In this document: positions 1-9,219 of the stretch, piece by piece
Layout of the letters: each line of letters starts with the position of its first letter
How positions within the stretch are numbered: the stretch's first letter is position 1
From: Planctomycetota bacterium
GTDB taxonomy: Bacteria; Planctomycetota; UBA1135; GCA-002748355
DNA: 64,000 nt
NCBI GenBank assembly: GCA_002748355.1
Contig: PDSF01000026.1
Coordinates: 186,001 to 250,000 of the forward strand
Reading direction: 5' to 3'
Program-made: the position numbers and the translations under genes
Notes under the pieces: generated by a model
Seen by the model: the letters and a program-made list of their open reading frames with translations, nothing else
The model's database searches: none
Told to the model about the DNA's origin: nothing

Positions 1-1306
1 GGTAACGTCGCATGCCCGGCCTGTCCTCGGGGTCGAGGTATTCGATGACGAGACTCGTGGCCTTCGCCTTTGCCTTGGACTGCAACACCGCCAATAGCTG
101 CTCACAACTGCGGACAGGCGTGCCGTCGACGGTATGGATCAGCATCCCGGTCTCAAGCCCGAGGCGCTGTAGTAGCTCCGGCATCACGTTGAGTTTGACG
201 CCCTGGACCGTGCGCTTATGTCCCATGGACTGGACTTCCCCGCGCGCCGTGTAGCCGAAGCGGCCGGTCGCGAGCATCTTGTTGATGAGCTTCGCCATCG
301 CATCGAGTTCTGGGCCGTCGTAGAGCAGGGCCAGCGCTCCTTGGATTTCGACCGGAGGGAAGAGGCGCTCCATCAGCGCGTCCAGGTGGGCGTTTACCGC
401 GGCTTTGTCCTCTGGACACGGATGCTTGGGGTCGAGGGCGGTGACGAAGTTCCGTGCTGCTCTGCGGACGGCCTCGTTCTTGGCGATGAGATTGGCGCGA
501 ATCCAGTGCTCGCCGCGGAGCAAGGTCTTGGCTGCCGCCGCAGGCCGGGTTTGCGCGAGAATCTCGAGCATCTGTAGGGCGAGCACTCGGTCTTGAGACT
601 CTGGCGCCCGCATCAAGTTGAGCCAGGTGTCGCCCCAATAGAGCACGGTTTTCTTCAGGGTCTGCGGCGCCTGATGCACGTAGACCAGCTCGTGGCGGAA
701 GTTGCCCTCCCGGACGCGGGCGCGGTTTTCCGGAGTCGGCGGGTAGACGTTCTCGGCATCTTCCTGGGTGAAGCGGCTCTGGAGTTGGGCTTTGACCCAT
801 GGCAGCGCCCAGGCAAGGAACTGGCGGCGCAGCACCGGGCGGGGCTCGTAGGCGCCATAGGCCACGCCCCAGAGCGCGATCTGGGTTTCCGGGGCGAAGA
901 AGAGGGCGAAGGCTGCTAGGCGTCGTTCGTTGACGTTACGTGAGTCTTTGAGGATCCAGGTGAGCCAACCCGCCTCTTTGGCGAGCTTGCTGACGAGCTT
1001 TTCCCGGAGCTTGGTGAAACGCTCGTGCGAGACGTTGGGACGGCCCTTTTCGTCGACGCCGCGCTCCTGCGTACCCATGTAGTAGGTGTAGAGCTCGCTG
1101 ATGGCTTTGCGCAGCTTGCTGTCCATTCGACGGTCGAGCTGGAGTGACCAATAGCGGAACTCGCCCTCGAAAGGATAGAGCGGCAGCGCGTTCAGCTTGT
1201 CTTGCTCTGCCGTTGCGGGGCGGACCGGACGTGGACCCGGGCTCTGGGCGGAGACCGTGACGAGCTCGCCGAGCAGAAGGGCGAGGAGCAGAGTCTTGTG
1301 GATCAT
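1..1306 (-). CDS. Secreted protein with C-terminal PDZ-like domain (partial)
   Basis: The gene reads leftward and runs off the left edge, so only its first 435 codons are present. The ATG at 1306 is followed by a clear signal peptide (MIHKTLLLALLLGELVTVSA). The central part is helical and rich in Arg, Lys and Trp, without a family I recognise. The last visible ~60 residues (VQGVKLNVMPELL, then GLETGMLIHTVDGTPV) read as a PDZ domain, which binds peptide C-termini. I infer an exported protein of unknown function, perhaps linked to proteolysis or protein quality control because of the PDZ module. The frame is open over the whole stretch with GC-rich third positions. Confidence 0.7.
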   Translation of the reverse strand, partial: MIHKTLLLALLLGELVTVSAQSPGPRPVRPATAEQDKLNALPLYPFEGEFRYWSLQLDRRMDSKLRKAISELYTYYMGTQERGVDEKGRPNVSHERFTKLREKLVSKLAKEAGWLTWILKDSRNVNERRLAAFALFFAPETQIALWGVAYGAYEPRPVLRRQFLAWALPWVKAQLQSRFTQEDAENVYPPTPENRARVREGNFRHELVYVHQAPQTLKKTVLYWGDTWLNLMRAPESQDRVLALQMLEILAQTRPAAAAKTLLRGEHWIRANLIAKNEAVRRAARNFVTALDPKHPCPEDKAAVNAHLDALMERLFPPVEIQGALALLYDGPELDAMAKLINKMLATGRFGYTARGEVQSMGHKRTVQGVKLNVMPELLQRLGLETGMLIHTVDGTPVRSCEQLLAVLQSKAKAKATSLVIEYLDPEDRPGMRRY

Positions 1307-1743
1307 GGGGCAGTTCGAAACAGTCGTGCAGGGGGGCTAGGCAGCTTGGAGGATTCTGGAGGGGCAGTATCCACGACCGCCTTCGACGGTAACTCCCGAG
1401 CCAGCCTTTGACAAAGTCTCGCCAGTGGGCGGGGGTTTCCTGCCGCCCAGCTCTGGCGTTTCGGGTTCGTTTGTGTCCGCTGGCAATGTCGTGTCATTTG
1501 CGGCAAAGCCGGCCCACACCCGGTCTAGTTCGGAGATAAACGAGTGTGGGAAGGAGGAGCTTTTCTTCCTCTTGCTGCGGCATTTTTTCTGCCGCGATTT
1601 TGCTGTCCCAGGAGGGAAGCTAGGCTTGCCCTCGAACTCACATTTTTATTCCCAGCTACGCCACTGCTTGGCAGGGCTTCCCCGCCCTGAGGGCGGCGTC
1701 CACCCTGGCCGCGGGCTTCCCGAGACAGGTAAAGGAGATTTGC
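1307..1743. other. 437-bp divergent intergenic region
   Basis: This lies between the leftward PDZ protein and the rightward M20 peptidase, so it should hold both promoters; I cannot pick convincing -35/-10 boxes. It contains a hairpin GCGGCA/TGCCGC (1577-1582 with 1590-1595, T-rich loop), a compact palindrome CCGCCC-TGA-GGGCGG at 1682-1696, and the ribosome binding site AAAGGAG at 1731-1737 for the next gene. The forward open frame across it is not gene-like. Confidence 0.5.
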
Positions 1744-3321
1744 ATGCAGCTCGACCCTCTGGGCTCAAGGGCCCTCGAATGGACGAAGCGCCTGGTTCGC
1801 ATTGGCTCCGTGTCACCCAGCTCCGGTGAGTCCGAGGTTGCGGACGCCCTTGCCGAGATCCTTCGCGAAGGTGGCGTGGAGATTATTGAGCATCCTCTTG
1901 TCGAACTCCCAGATGGCCGTCGTAATCTCTATGCGCGGGTGGGCCACGCTAAGCGCACGCTGGTGCTTTCGGGGCACATGGACACCGTGGGCCTTGAGGA
2001 CTTTCGCAGCCTCGGCCTCGAGCCGGAGGATGGGCTCGATCCCGACAAGCTCTACGAGCACCTAAGTCCACGTTTTGGGGATGGCTACCTCTACGGTCGT
2101 GGCGCCCTCGACATGAAGGGAGCTTGCGCGATATGCGCCAGCGTAATGCATTCCCTCGTCGAGTCGCCGATCGAGGATCTTAGTGTCCTCTTTGTTGGGG
2201 TCTGCGATGAAGAAAACGCATCCCTTGGCATGCGCACGGCTGGAAAGTTTTTGGCTGAATACGCCGAGCGCGAAGGGCTCGAGCTCTTCGGCTTCATTAA
2301 CACCGACTACACCAGCTCGATTCCGGGTGGCAACGAGGACGCGCGTTATGTGTACACCGGCAGTATCGGCAAGCTACTGCCGTCGGTCTTGGTTCAGGGG
2401 CAGGTTACACATGTCGGAGAGCCGTTTAAGGGCATCTCCGCCAACCTGCTCCTCGCGGAGATTACCGCAGCGATCGAAGGCTGCGCTCAGTTGGCCGATC
2501 ACGAATCCAACGAGCTGACGCCTCCACCTGCGACCCTGAAAACGGCAGACCTCAAGGAACACTACGACGTGCAAACGCCGAGGCTGGCCTGGGGGTACTA
2601 CAACTTCTTCCAGTTCCAGCGGAGCCCGAGTGAGGTGATTGCTCTGTTGCTCGAGCGGATCAAGGGAGCCGTGCGCCAGGCAGAGCAGCGTTTGGATGAG
2701 TCCTGGTCGGAGCAGTATCGGGCGGTCGGCGGTCAACGGCCGGTTCCGAAGGTTCTCGTGAGGACGCTACGAGAGCTTTGCGCCGAGATGCGCGAGGACG
2801 GTGCCGATCCCGATCAGATGCTCCGCGACTGCGTTCGCAGGCATGGCGATGCCTACCCGCGTATCACTGCACGCGAGGCGGTGTGCGAGTTGCTCGCGAA
2901 CTCCCGCTATCGGGAAAAGCCGATTGTCGTTTTGTATTTCGGAAGGCCTTTTTATCCAGGAGTTGCGAGCCCGGTTGATCACCCGCTTACCCGTGCCTTA
3001 CGCATGGTGGCGAATGCGTTCTCGGCGAGTGTTCCGAATCTCCGCACCCGTCGCTACTACCCCTACATCAGCGATGCGAGTTTCGCGCAGCTGCCGGCCT
3101 CCGTCGAGCGCGACCTCAATCAGCTTCGCGCCAATTTCCCGGGCTTCGATGAGCTGGATGTCCTCGATGTCGACACGATCCGGAAGATCTCGATGCCGGT
3201 GATTAACCTCGGGCCTTATGGATACGGTGCGCATCAAGAGACCGAGCGCATCGACATCGCCTACAGCTTCGGCATCTTGCCGCGGATGCTGCGTTCCCTG
3301 CTTGAGTATTCGAGGCCCTGA
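1744..3321 (+). CDS. RocB-like M20 family metallopeptidase
   Basis: A 525-residue cytoplasmic zinc hydrolase of the M20/M25/M40 clan. The metal-binding signatures are visible: SGHMDTV near residue 78, YGRGALDMKG near 120 and CDEENASLGM near 157. The length and the long C-terminal half fit the RocB branch (linked to arginine degradation in Bacillus) better than ordinary 380-400 residue ArgE or DapE deacylases. The start is supported by AAAGGAG seven bases upstream. It stands alone in a 437-bp leader and ends before a hairpin cluster shared with the convergent neighbour. The substrate cannot be inferred; no arginine genes lie nearby. Confidence 0.85.
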   Translation: MQLDPLGSRALEWTKRLVRIGSVSPSSGESEVADALAEILREGGVEIIEHPLVELPDGRRNLYARVGHAKRTLVLSGHMDTVGLEDFRSLGLEPEDGLDPDKLYEHLSPRFGDGYLYGRGALDMKGACAICASVMHSLVESPIEDLSVLFVGVCDEENASLGMRTAGKFLAEYAEREGLELFGFINTDYTSSIPGGNEDARYVYTGSIGKLLPSVLVQGQVTHVGEPFKGISANLLLAEITAAIEGCAQLADHESNELTPPPATLKTADLKEHYDVQTPRLAWGYYNFFQFQRSPSEVIALLLERIKGAVRQAEQRLDESWSEQYRAVGGQRPVPKVLVRTLRELCAEMREDGADPDQMLRDCVRRHGDAYPRITAREAVCELLANSRYREKPIVVLYFGRPFYPGVASPVDHPLTRALRMVANAFSASVPNLRTRRYYPYISDASFAQLPASVERDLNQLRANFPGFDELDVLDVDTIRKISMPVINLGPYGYGAHQETERIDIAYSFGILPRMLRSLLEYSRP

Positions 3322-3340
3322 AATCTCAAGGCCTCGAATC

Positions 3341-3400
3341 CTTGCGGCCGCGCGTCTTCGAGGCCGCAAGCTAGGGCTCGCGCCGAGAGTTTTCGGCGCG
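3341..3400. terminator. Tandem hairpins between convergent genes
   Basis: Two inverted repeats sit between the ends of the M20 peptidase and the GTPase gene: CTTGCGGCC/GGCCGCAAG (3341-3349 with 3362-3370) and CGCGCCGA/TCGGCGCG (3379-3386 with 3393-3400). Their place between two stop codons suggests a bidirectional terminator. There is no strong T-tract after either stem. Confidence 0.6.
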
Positions 3401-3411
3401 GGCTCGTCCGT

Positions 3412-4740
3412 TTAGCCGAGCTTCTTATTGATGAGGTCCTGGACGAGTCCGTTCAGGATCGGCTCGCCGGGCTCTTCGAGTTCATAGCGGACACGCACGG
3501 TCGGCTTATCGATCTTGATCAGCGATCCGAGATCGATCGGCGTGCCGATGACGACCGCCTCGCAGTCGCAGGCAGCGATCGTGGCTTCGAGATCCTTCAT
3601 CTGCTGCTGGCCATAGCCCATCGCCGGCAGCAAGGCGCCGATTTCTGGGTACTTGACGAAGGTGTCTGCCAGCGTGCCCTTGAGGAAGGGCCGTGGGTCG
3701 ATGAGTTCCTTGGCCTTCGCCCGGGTCGCGGCAACTGTGCCGGCGCCGATTTTCATGCCGCCGTGGGTCAGGGTCGGCCCATCCTCGACCACGAGAACGC
3801 GCTTGCCAGCGAGGTCGACCTCGCCTTCGAGGTTCAGGACCGAATCGCCCTTGATCTGCTTGGCGTTGGGGTTGTGCTCAGCGATGTGCCGCTCGATCGT
3901 CTCGACGTCGCGGTATTTGGCCTCGTCCATCTTGTTGAAGAGGAGGACGTCGGCGCGCTTGAAGTTGACGTCGCCGGGGAAGTACTCGAGCTCGTGCCCA
4001 GGCCGCAGTGGGTCGACGACAGTGATCCATAGGTCGGGCTTGTAGAACGGGGTGTCGTTGTTGCCACCGTCCCAGAGTACGACATCGGCTTCTTTCTCGG
4101 CTTCGCGCAGGATGGCTTCGAAGTCGACGCCAGCGAAGACGAGGATGCCACTCTTAATGTGGTGTTCGTATTCCTCGCGCTCCTCGATCGTGCACTTGTG
4201 GCGGTCGAGGTCAGCGACGGTGTCGAAGCGCTGGACGCGCTGCTCGGCGAGGTCGCCATAGGGCATGGGATGGCGGACGACGGAGACCTTCTTGTTTTGC
4301 TGCTGCAGCAGCTGCGCGATTTTGCGGGTCGTTTGGCTCTTGCCGCATCCGGTGCGGACGGCGCAGACCGCGATGACCGGCTTTACCGAGGGAATCATCG
4401 TCGCATCGACGTCGAAGGTGGAGAAGGCGACTCCCGCCGCCTCGACGAGCTTCCGCTTCTCTTCGATATAGCTGTAGCTGACGTCGCTATAGGCGAAGAT
4501 CGCCTCTTGGATCTTCTCTTTGGCCAGCAGATCCTTGAGCTCCTCTTCGGGGACGATAGGGATGCCGTCCGGGTAGAGTTCACCCGCGATCGCGGCTGGG
4601 TAGCGGCGGTCGTCGATGAAGGGGATCTGAGTCGCCGTGAAGGCGACGACTTCCACGCTTTCGTTGCCGCGGAAGCAGGTATTGAAGAGATGGAAGTCCC
4701 GGCCTGCTGCGCCCAGGATGACGATGCGCTTGCGTTCCAT
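3412..4740 (-). CDS. Cyclic 2,3-diphosphoglycerate synthetase-like P-loop GTPase
   Basis: 442 residues from the start MERKRIVILGAAGRDFHLFN; an earlier in-frame codon would add 35 residues that look non-coding. Visible elements are an N-terminal Rossmann-like segment (VILGAAGRDFH), a P-loop-like motif RTGCGKSQTTR near residue 133, VLWDGGNNDTPFY, and an NKMD guanine-specificity-like motif. This layout matches the family named after methanogen cyclic-2,3-DPG synthetase, many of whose members are bacterial and uncharacterised. The role here is open: cyclic DPG is an archaeal thermoprotectant, so a bacterial homologue may do something else. It shares strand with pepP and metF upstream. Confidence 0.8.
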   Translation of the reverse strand: MERKRIVILGAAGRDFHLFNTCFRGNESVEVVAFTATQIPFIDDRRYPAAIAGELYPDGIPIVPEEELKDLLAKEKIQEAIFAYSDVSYSYIEEKRKLVEAAGVAFSTFDVDATMIPSVKPVIAVCAVRTGCGKSQTTRKIAQLLQQQNKKVSVVRHPMPYGDLAEQRVQRFDTVADLDRHKCTIEEREEYEHHIKSGILVFAGVDFEAILREAEKEADVVLWDGGNNDTPFYKPDLWITVVDPLRPGHELEYFPGDVNFKRADVLLFNKMDEAKYRDVETIERHIAEHNPNAKQIKGDSVLNLEGEVDLAGKRVLVVEDGPTLTHGGMKIGAGTVAATRAKAKELIDPRPFLKGTLADTFVKYPEIGALLPAMGYGQQQMKDLEATIAACDCEAVVIGTPIDLGSLIKIDKPTVRVRYELEEPGEPILNGLVQDLINKKLG

Positions 4741-4888
4741 ACTGCCCTCTTTGCCTAGGTACTGCGAAAGAGGCGAAAGGATCGGAGGGCGTTGTCCCGG
4801 ATTCGATGCGTAAGACTGAGCAAAGCCCCGGGGCAAAGGGGGCATTGATCGCCGTCAAAACCGTTTCGGTCTTGCGCGGGCTGCTTGC

Positions 4889-6238
4889 TCAGCCCCTTCC
4901 CTGGCAAAGGGCCTCGACGTCGCGGATCTCCTTGGGGATGGCCTCGGTGAGATTCCGGTTGCCGTCCTTCGTCACCAGGTAGTTGTCTTCGATACGAACG
5001 CCGATGCCGCGCAGCTCCTTGGGCGCCTTCTTGTTGTTCGTCGCGAAGTAGAGCCCCGGCTCGATGGTGAGCACCATGCCCGGTTCGAAGGTGATGGGTT
5101 TGCCCTCCGGCGTTTCGTACGCGCCGCAGTCGTGCACGTCCATACCGAGGTAATGGCCGAGCCCGTGCATGTAGAAGTCGCGGTAGCTGTGCTTCTTGAA
5201 GGCCGTGTCAGCGCGTCCGCGCAAGGCTCCGAGGCCGAGGAGTTCCTTGCACAGCTCGCGGGCGGCGAGTTCGGTCCAGCGCTTGTAGCTCATGCCCGGT
5301 TTGAGGGCGCGCGCGCACTTCTTTTGCACTCGGAGCACGGCGCTGTAGACCGCCTTCTGGGCTTCGGTGAAGGTCCCGTTGACCGGGAAGGTGCGGGTGA
5401 CATCTGCAGAGTAGTGGCCGAACTCGGCGCCAGCGTCGATGAGCACCAGGTCGCCACTCCGCATACGCCGCTTGTTTTCGATGTAGTGCAGGGTGTTGGC
5501 GTTGTTGCCGGATGCGAGGATCGAGTCGTAGCCATTGCGGGGTGAGCCGCCGTGGCGGAAGGCTGCCTCCATCTCTGCCTGCAGTTCGAACTCGTACATC
5601 CCAGGTTCGGCAACGGCCATCGCGGTGATGTGCCCTTCGGCTGTGATGTCGGCCGCGACCTGCATGATTTCGACCTCGTGCGCGTCCTTCTTGCATCGCA
5701 TTGCGTGAAGGGCCGGGCGCGGGTCGATGATCTGCGGGATGCCCTGGTTGCGACGAGGGCGGCCGCTGAAGCGCTTGCTGAAATGCCCCAGTAGCTCGGC
5801 GTCGAACTGGGGGTCTGCGCCGAGACCGTGGGCGAGCTGATTCCAGTCTTGCGACAGAGCTTGGAAGCGTTCGGAGAGTTCCTCGATGGGGTAACTCTCG
5901 TGGGCGCCAAAGTCTTTGATGGCGCCGCGCGTGCCACAGCGTGCGCCATCCCAGATTTCGCGCTCCTTGTTTTTCGGACGAACGAAAAGGATCGTGCGGT
6001 GGCTCTTCTTGCGCCCATTCAGCTCAGGGATGGCAAGGAGCACGCTCTCGGGCTCCTCGAAGCCGGTCAGGTAGTAGAAGTTGCTGTCTTGGCGGTAGCT
6101 GTACTGCACATCGCCATTACGGAGCTGGGTTGGCGCTGCGCGGAGGAGGAGCGGGGCTCCACCGAGCTGGTCGAGGAGCTTTTGGCGGCGAGCCCGGTAG
6201 ATCTCGGGATCGTGAACGATTTGGCGGTGCTTGGACAT
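4889..6238 (-). CDS. pepP: Xaa-Pro aminopeptidase (M24B)
   Basis: 449 residues from MSKHRQIVHDPEIY; an upstream in-frame start would add 11 residues. It removes N-terminal residues preceding proline using a dinuclear metal centre. The N-terminal AMP_N-like domain (YRQDSNFYYLTGFEEPESV) is followed by the pita-bread catalytic domain with all five expected metal ligands: LIDAGAE, ADVTRTFP, HGLGHYLGMDVHD, TIEPG and RIEDNYLV. The length is usual for bacterial PepP. It is cytoplasmic and co-directional with the GTPase gene downstream (148-bp gap) and metF upstream (about 100-bp gap). Confidence 0.93.
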   Translation of the reverse strand: MSKHRQIVHDPEIYRARRQKLLDQLGGAPLLLRAAPTQLRNGDVQYSYRQDSNFYYLTGFEEPESVLLAIPELNGRKKSHRTILFVRPKNKEREIWDGARCGTRGAIKDFGAHESYPIEELSERFQALSQDWNQLAHGLGADPQFDAELLGHFSKRFSGRPRRNQGIPQIIDPRPALHAMRCKKDAHEVEIMQVAADITAEGHITAMAVAEPGMYEFELQAEMEAAFRHGGSPRNGYDSILASGNNANTLHYIENKRRMRSGDLVLIDAGAEFGHYSADVTRTFPVNGTFTEAQKAVYSAVLRVQKKCARALKPGMSYKRWTELAARELCKELLGLGALRGRADTAFKKHSYRDFYMHGLGHYLGMDVHDCGAYETPEGKPITFEPGMVLTIEPGLYFATNNKKAPKELRGIGVRIEDNYLVTKDGNRNLTEAIPKEIRDVEALCQGRG

Positions 6239-6340
6239 ATGCGGGATGCTACCGGTCTCGGTGAAGCGCACGAAATGCGCATCTATTGGGCAGGGCGGAA
6301 ATCTGCGCCTATTCCGGCGGCCGGCTATGGCTGCCAGCGA

Positions 6341-7228
6341 TCAGCGATGGCGGCTCTCGGGGTCGTGCCGGAGTCGGGCCACGATTGCCCGGGTCGCAGA
6401 GCTCTTATTCAAGGTGTAGAGGTGTAGGCCCGGTGTGTCGTGCTTGCGCAGGTCTCGGCACTGGTCGATTGCGTAGGAAATGCCGAGGCCAGCTACCGCC
6501 TCCATATTGCCGTGCACCGACTCGAGTTCTTCGAAGAGGGTGGCTGGGATGTGGGCGCCACACATGTGGGTGAAGCGGTGGACCTGCTTGTAGCTGGTGA
6601 TTGGCATGATTCCCGGGATGATCGGGACCTGGATGCCGATGTTGCGGGCGCGCTCGACGAAGCCGTAGTAATAGGCGTTGTCGAAGAAAAGCTGGGTAAT
6701 CAAGAACTCCGCCCCGGCATCGACCTTGAGGCGCAGCATCTCTAGGTCCGTGGCCGGGTCCTCGGACTCGGGATGGCTTTCGGGGTAGCAGGCGCCGCCG
6801 ATGCAGACCGGTGCTCCGAGTTCCTTGATGAAGTGGATGAGCTCGCTGGCGTAGGCCAGTCCACCTTCGGCCGGGCGGCTTTGGCTCTGACCCTTCGGGA
6901 GATCGCCGCGCAGCGCGAGAATGTTGGTGATGTCGGCCTGAAGCAGCTCGTCGAGGATCTGCTTCAGCTCATCTTTCGTGTGCCCGACGCAGGTCAGATG
7001 CGCCATGGTCTCGATGCCGGTCTCTCGCTTGATGCGGGTGACGATCTCCCGGGTCTTGGCGCGCGTGCTGCCGCCGGCGCCGTAGGTCACCGAGACGAAG
7101 TTAGGGGCCAGCTGCTGCAGCTCCTGCACGACCTGGAAAAGGTGCTCGGCTCCAGCGTCGGTCTTGGGCGGAAAGAATTCGAAGGACACGGAGGACTTGT
7201 CTCTGCCCAGGCGGTCGATGATGCGCAT
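6341..7228 (-). CDS. metF: Methylenetetrahydrofolate reductase
   Basis: 295 residues, the normal size of bacterial MetF. This FAD enzyme reduces 5,10-methylene-THF to 5-methyl-THF, the methyl donor for methionine. Family signatures are visible from the N-terminus: VSFEFFPPKTDAG, FVSVTYGAGGSTR, AHLTCVGHT, NILALRGDLPKG, FLITQLFFDN and PIIPGIMPI. The substrate-binding Glu in FEFFPPK and Asp in RGDLPKG are intact. It is divergent from urocanase, and the 263-bp spacer contains an 8-bp hairpin (7325-7349) but no riboswitch I can recognise. Other methionine genes (hom, metX) lie at the far right of the window. Confidence 0.96.
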   Translation of the reverse strand: MRIIDRLGRDKSSVSFEFFPPKTDAGAEHLFQVVQELQQLAPNFVSVTYGAGGSTRAKTREIVTRIKRETGIETMAHLTCVGHTKDELKQILDELLQADITNILALRGDLPKGQSQSRPAEGGLAYASELIHFIKELGAPVCIGGACYPESHPESEDPATDLEMLRLKVDAGAEFLITQLFFDNAYYYGFVERARNIGIQVPIIPGIMPITSYKQVHRFTHMCGAHIPATLFEELESVHGNMEAVAGLGISYAIDQCRDLRKHDTPGLHLYTLNKSSATRAIVARLRHDPESRHR

Positions 7229-7324
7229 GCTTCGTCCTTTGTCCCCTGTTGTTGGGTGGCTTCAGTTCTCAGCGGCGATTCAACGCGAAGAGGGGCCCGA
7301 AGGCTACGGATGAGTGGAAGCGAC

Positions 7325-7349
7325 CTGGCCTTGGGCCGTAAAAGGCCAG
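7325..7349. repeat. Hairpin in metF/hutU divergent spacer
   Basis: CTGGCCTT (7325-7332) and AAGGCCAG (7342-7349) form an 8-bp stem with a 9-base loop, about 100 bases upstream of metF and 140 bases upstream of hutU. It could be an operator or a leader hairpin; nothing more can be said. Confidence 0.4.
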
Positions 7350-7491
7350 CAGAAGAAGCGTGCGGCGGCAGAGCAGCGTCTGCGGCGCTCCCTTCGGCGC
7401 TCGGGGACTTGCGGATCTCGTTTCGCGAAATCCATGCGCCGCGTTGACCGCCGCCGCGCTTGCTCCAGGATTGGCCCTTTGGAGGAAAAAG

Positions 7492-9159
7492 ATGAGCGAA
7501 ACGACGACTGGCGCCCGCCCGGTCCGTGCCCCGCGCGGGACGGAGCTGAGCTGCGCGAACTGGCAGATCGAAGCGCCCTATCGGATGCTGCAGAACAACC
7601 TCGATCCCGAGGTTGCCGAAAACCCCGACGAGCTCGTCGTCTACGGCGGCTCGGGGCAGGCGGTGCGCAGCTGGGAGGATTTCGACCGGATCCTTGCGAC
7701 CCTGCGGCGCTTGAAGCCGGATGAGACCGTGCTCGTGCAATCTGGGCGAGCGGTCGGCGTCTTGAAGACGCATGAGGATGCTCCCCGGGTCATGATCGCG
7801 AACAGCAATCTGGTGCCGGAGTGGGCCAACTGGGACGAGCACCGGCGCCTCAAGGCGATGGGGCTTACGATGTTCGGCCAGATGACCGCGGGCTCGTGGA
7901 TCTACATCGGGACGCAGGGGATTCTGCAAGGGACCTACGAGACCTTTGCTGCTGCGGCTAGGCAGGAATACGGCGATCAGTCCAATCTGAAGGGTAAGTT
8001 CGTGGTTACCGCCGGCTGTGGCGGTATGGGAGGAGCTCAGCCCCTCTCGGTCACGATGAACGACGGCGTGGTCTTGATCGCGGACGTGAACCTGTCGCGA
8101 CTACAGAAGCGGGTCGATGACCGTTATCTCGACGTGATCGTCGAGGACCTGGACGCGGCGATCGATCAATGTCTGGCGGCTCAGGACGCTGGCGAGGCCA
8201 AGTCGATTGGCTGGTGCGGTAACGCTACCGAGATGTTGGCGCGGCTGGTGGAGCGCAAGATCACCCCGGACATGCTGACCGATCAGACGAGTGCGCATGA
8301 CATGCTCCACGGCTATGTGCCGGAGGGCATGGCGTTCGAGGCGGCGTTGGCGCTACGCGACAGCGATCCGGAGGCGTATCTCGTCAAGTCCAAGGCCACG
8401 GTCAAGCGGCATGTCGAGCTGATGTTGGAGCTGATGGATCGTGGGGCGGTGACCTTCGACTATGGCAACAACATCCGCACCGAGGCCAGGAAAGAGGGGG
8501 TCACCCGGGCCCATGCGTTCCCGGGCTTCGTGCCGGCCTATGTGCGCCCCTTGTTCTGCGAGGGAAAGGGCCCGTATCGCTGGGTGGCGCTCTCCGGCGA
8601 CCCCAAGGACATCGCCCGGACGGATGAACTCGTGCTGGAGATGTTCCCCGAGAACAAGTTCCTCTGCCGTTGGATCGAGCTGGCGCGGGAGCGGGTCGCG
8701 TATCAGGGGCTGCCTTCACGCATTTGCTGGCTCGGCTATGGCGAGCGCGATCGCTTTGCGGTGCGGGTCAACGAGCTGGTCGCCAAGGGCGAGATCTCGG
8801 CGCCGATTGTCTTCGGTCGTGATCACCTCGACTGCGGGAGTGTCGCGAGCCCGTATCGTGAGACCGAGGCCATGCGGGATGGCTCCGATGCCATCGGCGA
8901 CTGGCCTGTGCTCAATGCCCTGGTTTCGACCGCGAGCGGCGCCACCTGGACCAGCTTCCACCACGGTGGCGGTGTTGGCATGGGCTACTCGCTACACGCC
9001 GGGCAGGTCACCGTTGCTGATGGTAGCGAAGCTGCCGCCCGCCGCCTTGCTCGAGTGCTGACCAACGACCCGGCCATGGGCATCCTCCGCCATGCGGATG
9101 CTGGCTACGAGGAAGCGTTAGACGCTGCGCAGCGCATGGGGGTGGATCTGGCGCGTTAG
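7492..9159 (+). CDS. hutU: Urocanate hydratase
   Basis: 555 residues starting at the ATG that follows GGAGG (7481-7485), which is the usual family length; an upstream in-frame start would add 44 residues that do not fit. The enzyme hydrates urocanate to imidazolonepropionate with a tightly bound NAD+ as electrophile, the second step of histidine breakdown. The NAD-binding segment [13 protein letters not shown] and the active-site segment [19 protein letters not shown] are both present. No hutH, hutI or hutG is adjacent, so the pathway genes are scattered. A nested GC-rich inverted repeat follows the stop. Confidence 0.97.
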   Translation: MSETTTGARPVRAPRGTELSCANWQIEAPYRMLQNNLDPEVAENPDELVVYGGSGQAVRSWEDFDRILATLRRLKPDETVLVQSGRAVGVLKTHEDAPRVMIANSNLVPEWANWDEHRRLKAMGLTMFGQMTAGSWIYIGTQGILQGTYETFAAAARQEYGDQSNLKGKFVVTAGCGGMGGAQPLSVTMNDGVVLIADVNLSRLQKRVDDRYLDVIVEDLDAAIDQCLAAQDAGEAKSIGWCGNATEMLARLVERKITPDMLTDQTSAHDMLHGYVPEGMAFEAALALRDSDPEAYLVKSKATVKRHVELMLELMDRGAVTFDYGNNIRTEARKEGVTRAHAFPGFVPAYVRPLFCEGKGPYRWVALSGDPKDIARTDELVLEMFPENKFLCRWIELARERVAYQGLPSRICWLGYGERDRFAVRVNELVAKGEISAPIVFGRDHLDCGSVASPYRETEAMRDGSDAIGDWPVLNALVSTASGATWTSFHHGGGVGMGYSLHAGQVTVADGSEAAARRLARVLTNDPAMGILRHADAGYEEALDAAQRMGVDLAR

Positions 9160-9170
9160 TGATTGTGGCT

Positions 9171-9219
9171 GCGGGCAGGGCTCGCGGCGCCGAGGGCGCC
9201 GTCAGCAGGTCTTGCCCGC
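9171..9219. terminator. Nested hairpin between convergent hutU and VOC genes
   Basis: An inner stem CGGCGCC/GGCGCCG (9185-9191 with 9195-9201) is enclosed by an outer stem GCGGGCA/TGCCCGC (9171-9177 with 9213-9219). The outer arm reaches into the last codons of the leftward gene. Its position fits a shared terminator, though there is no T-run. Confidence 0.5.

Noticed and set aside
7087..7929. 280-codon antisense frame across metF and hutU starts
   Set aside because: Overlaps two well-supported genes and their promoter region; no protein features.
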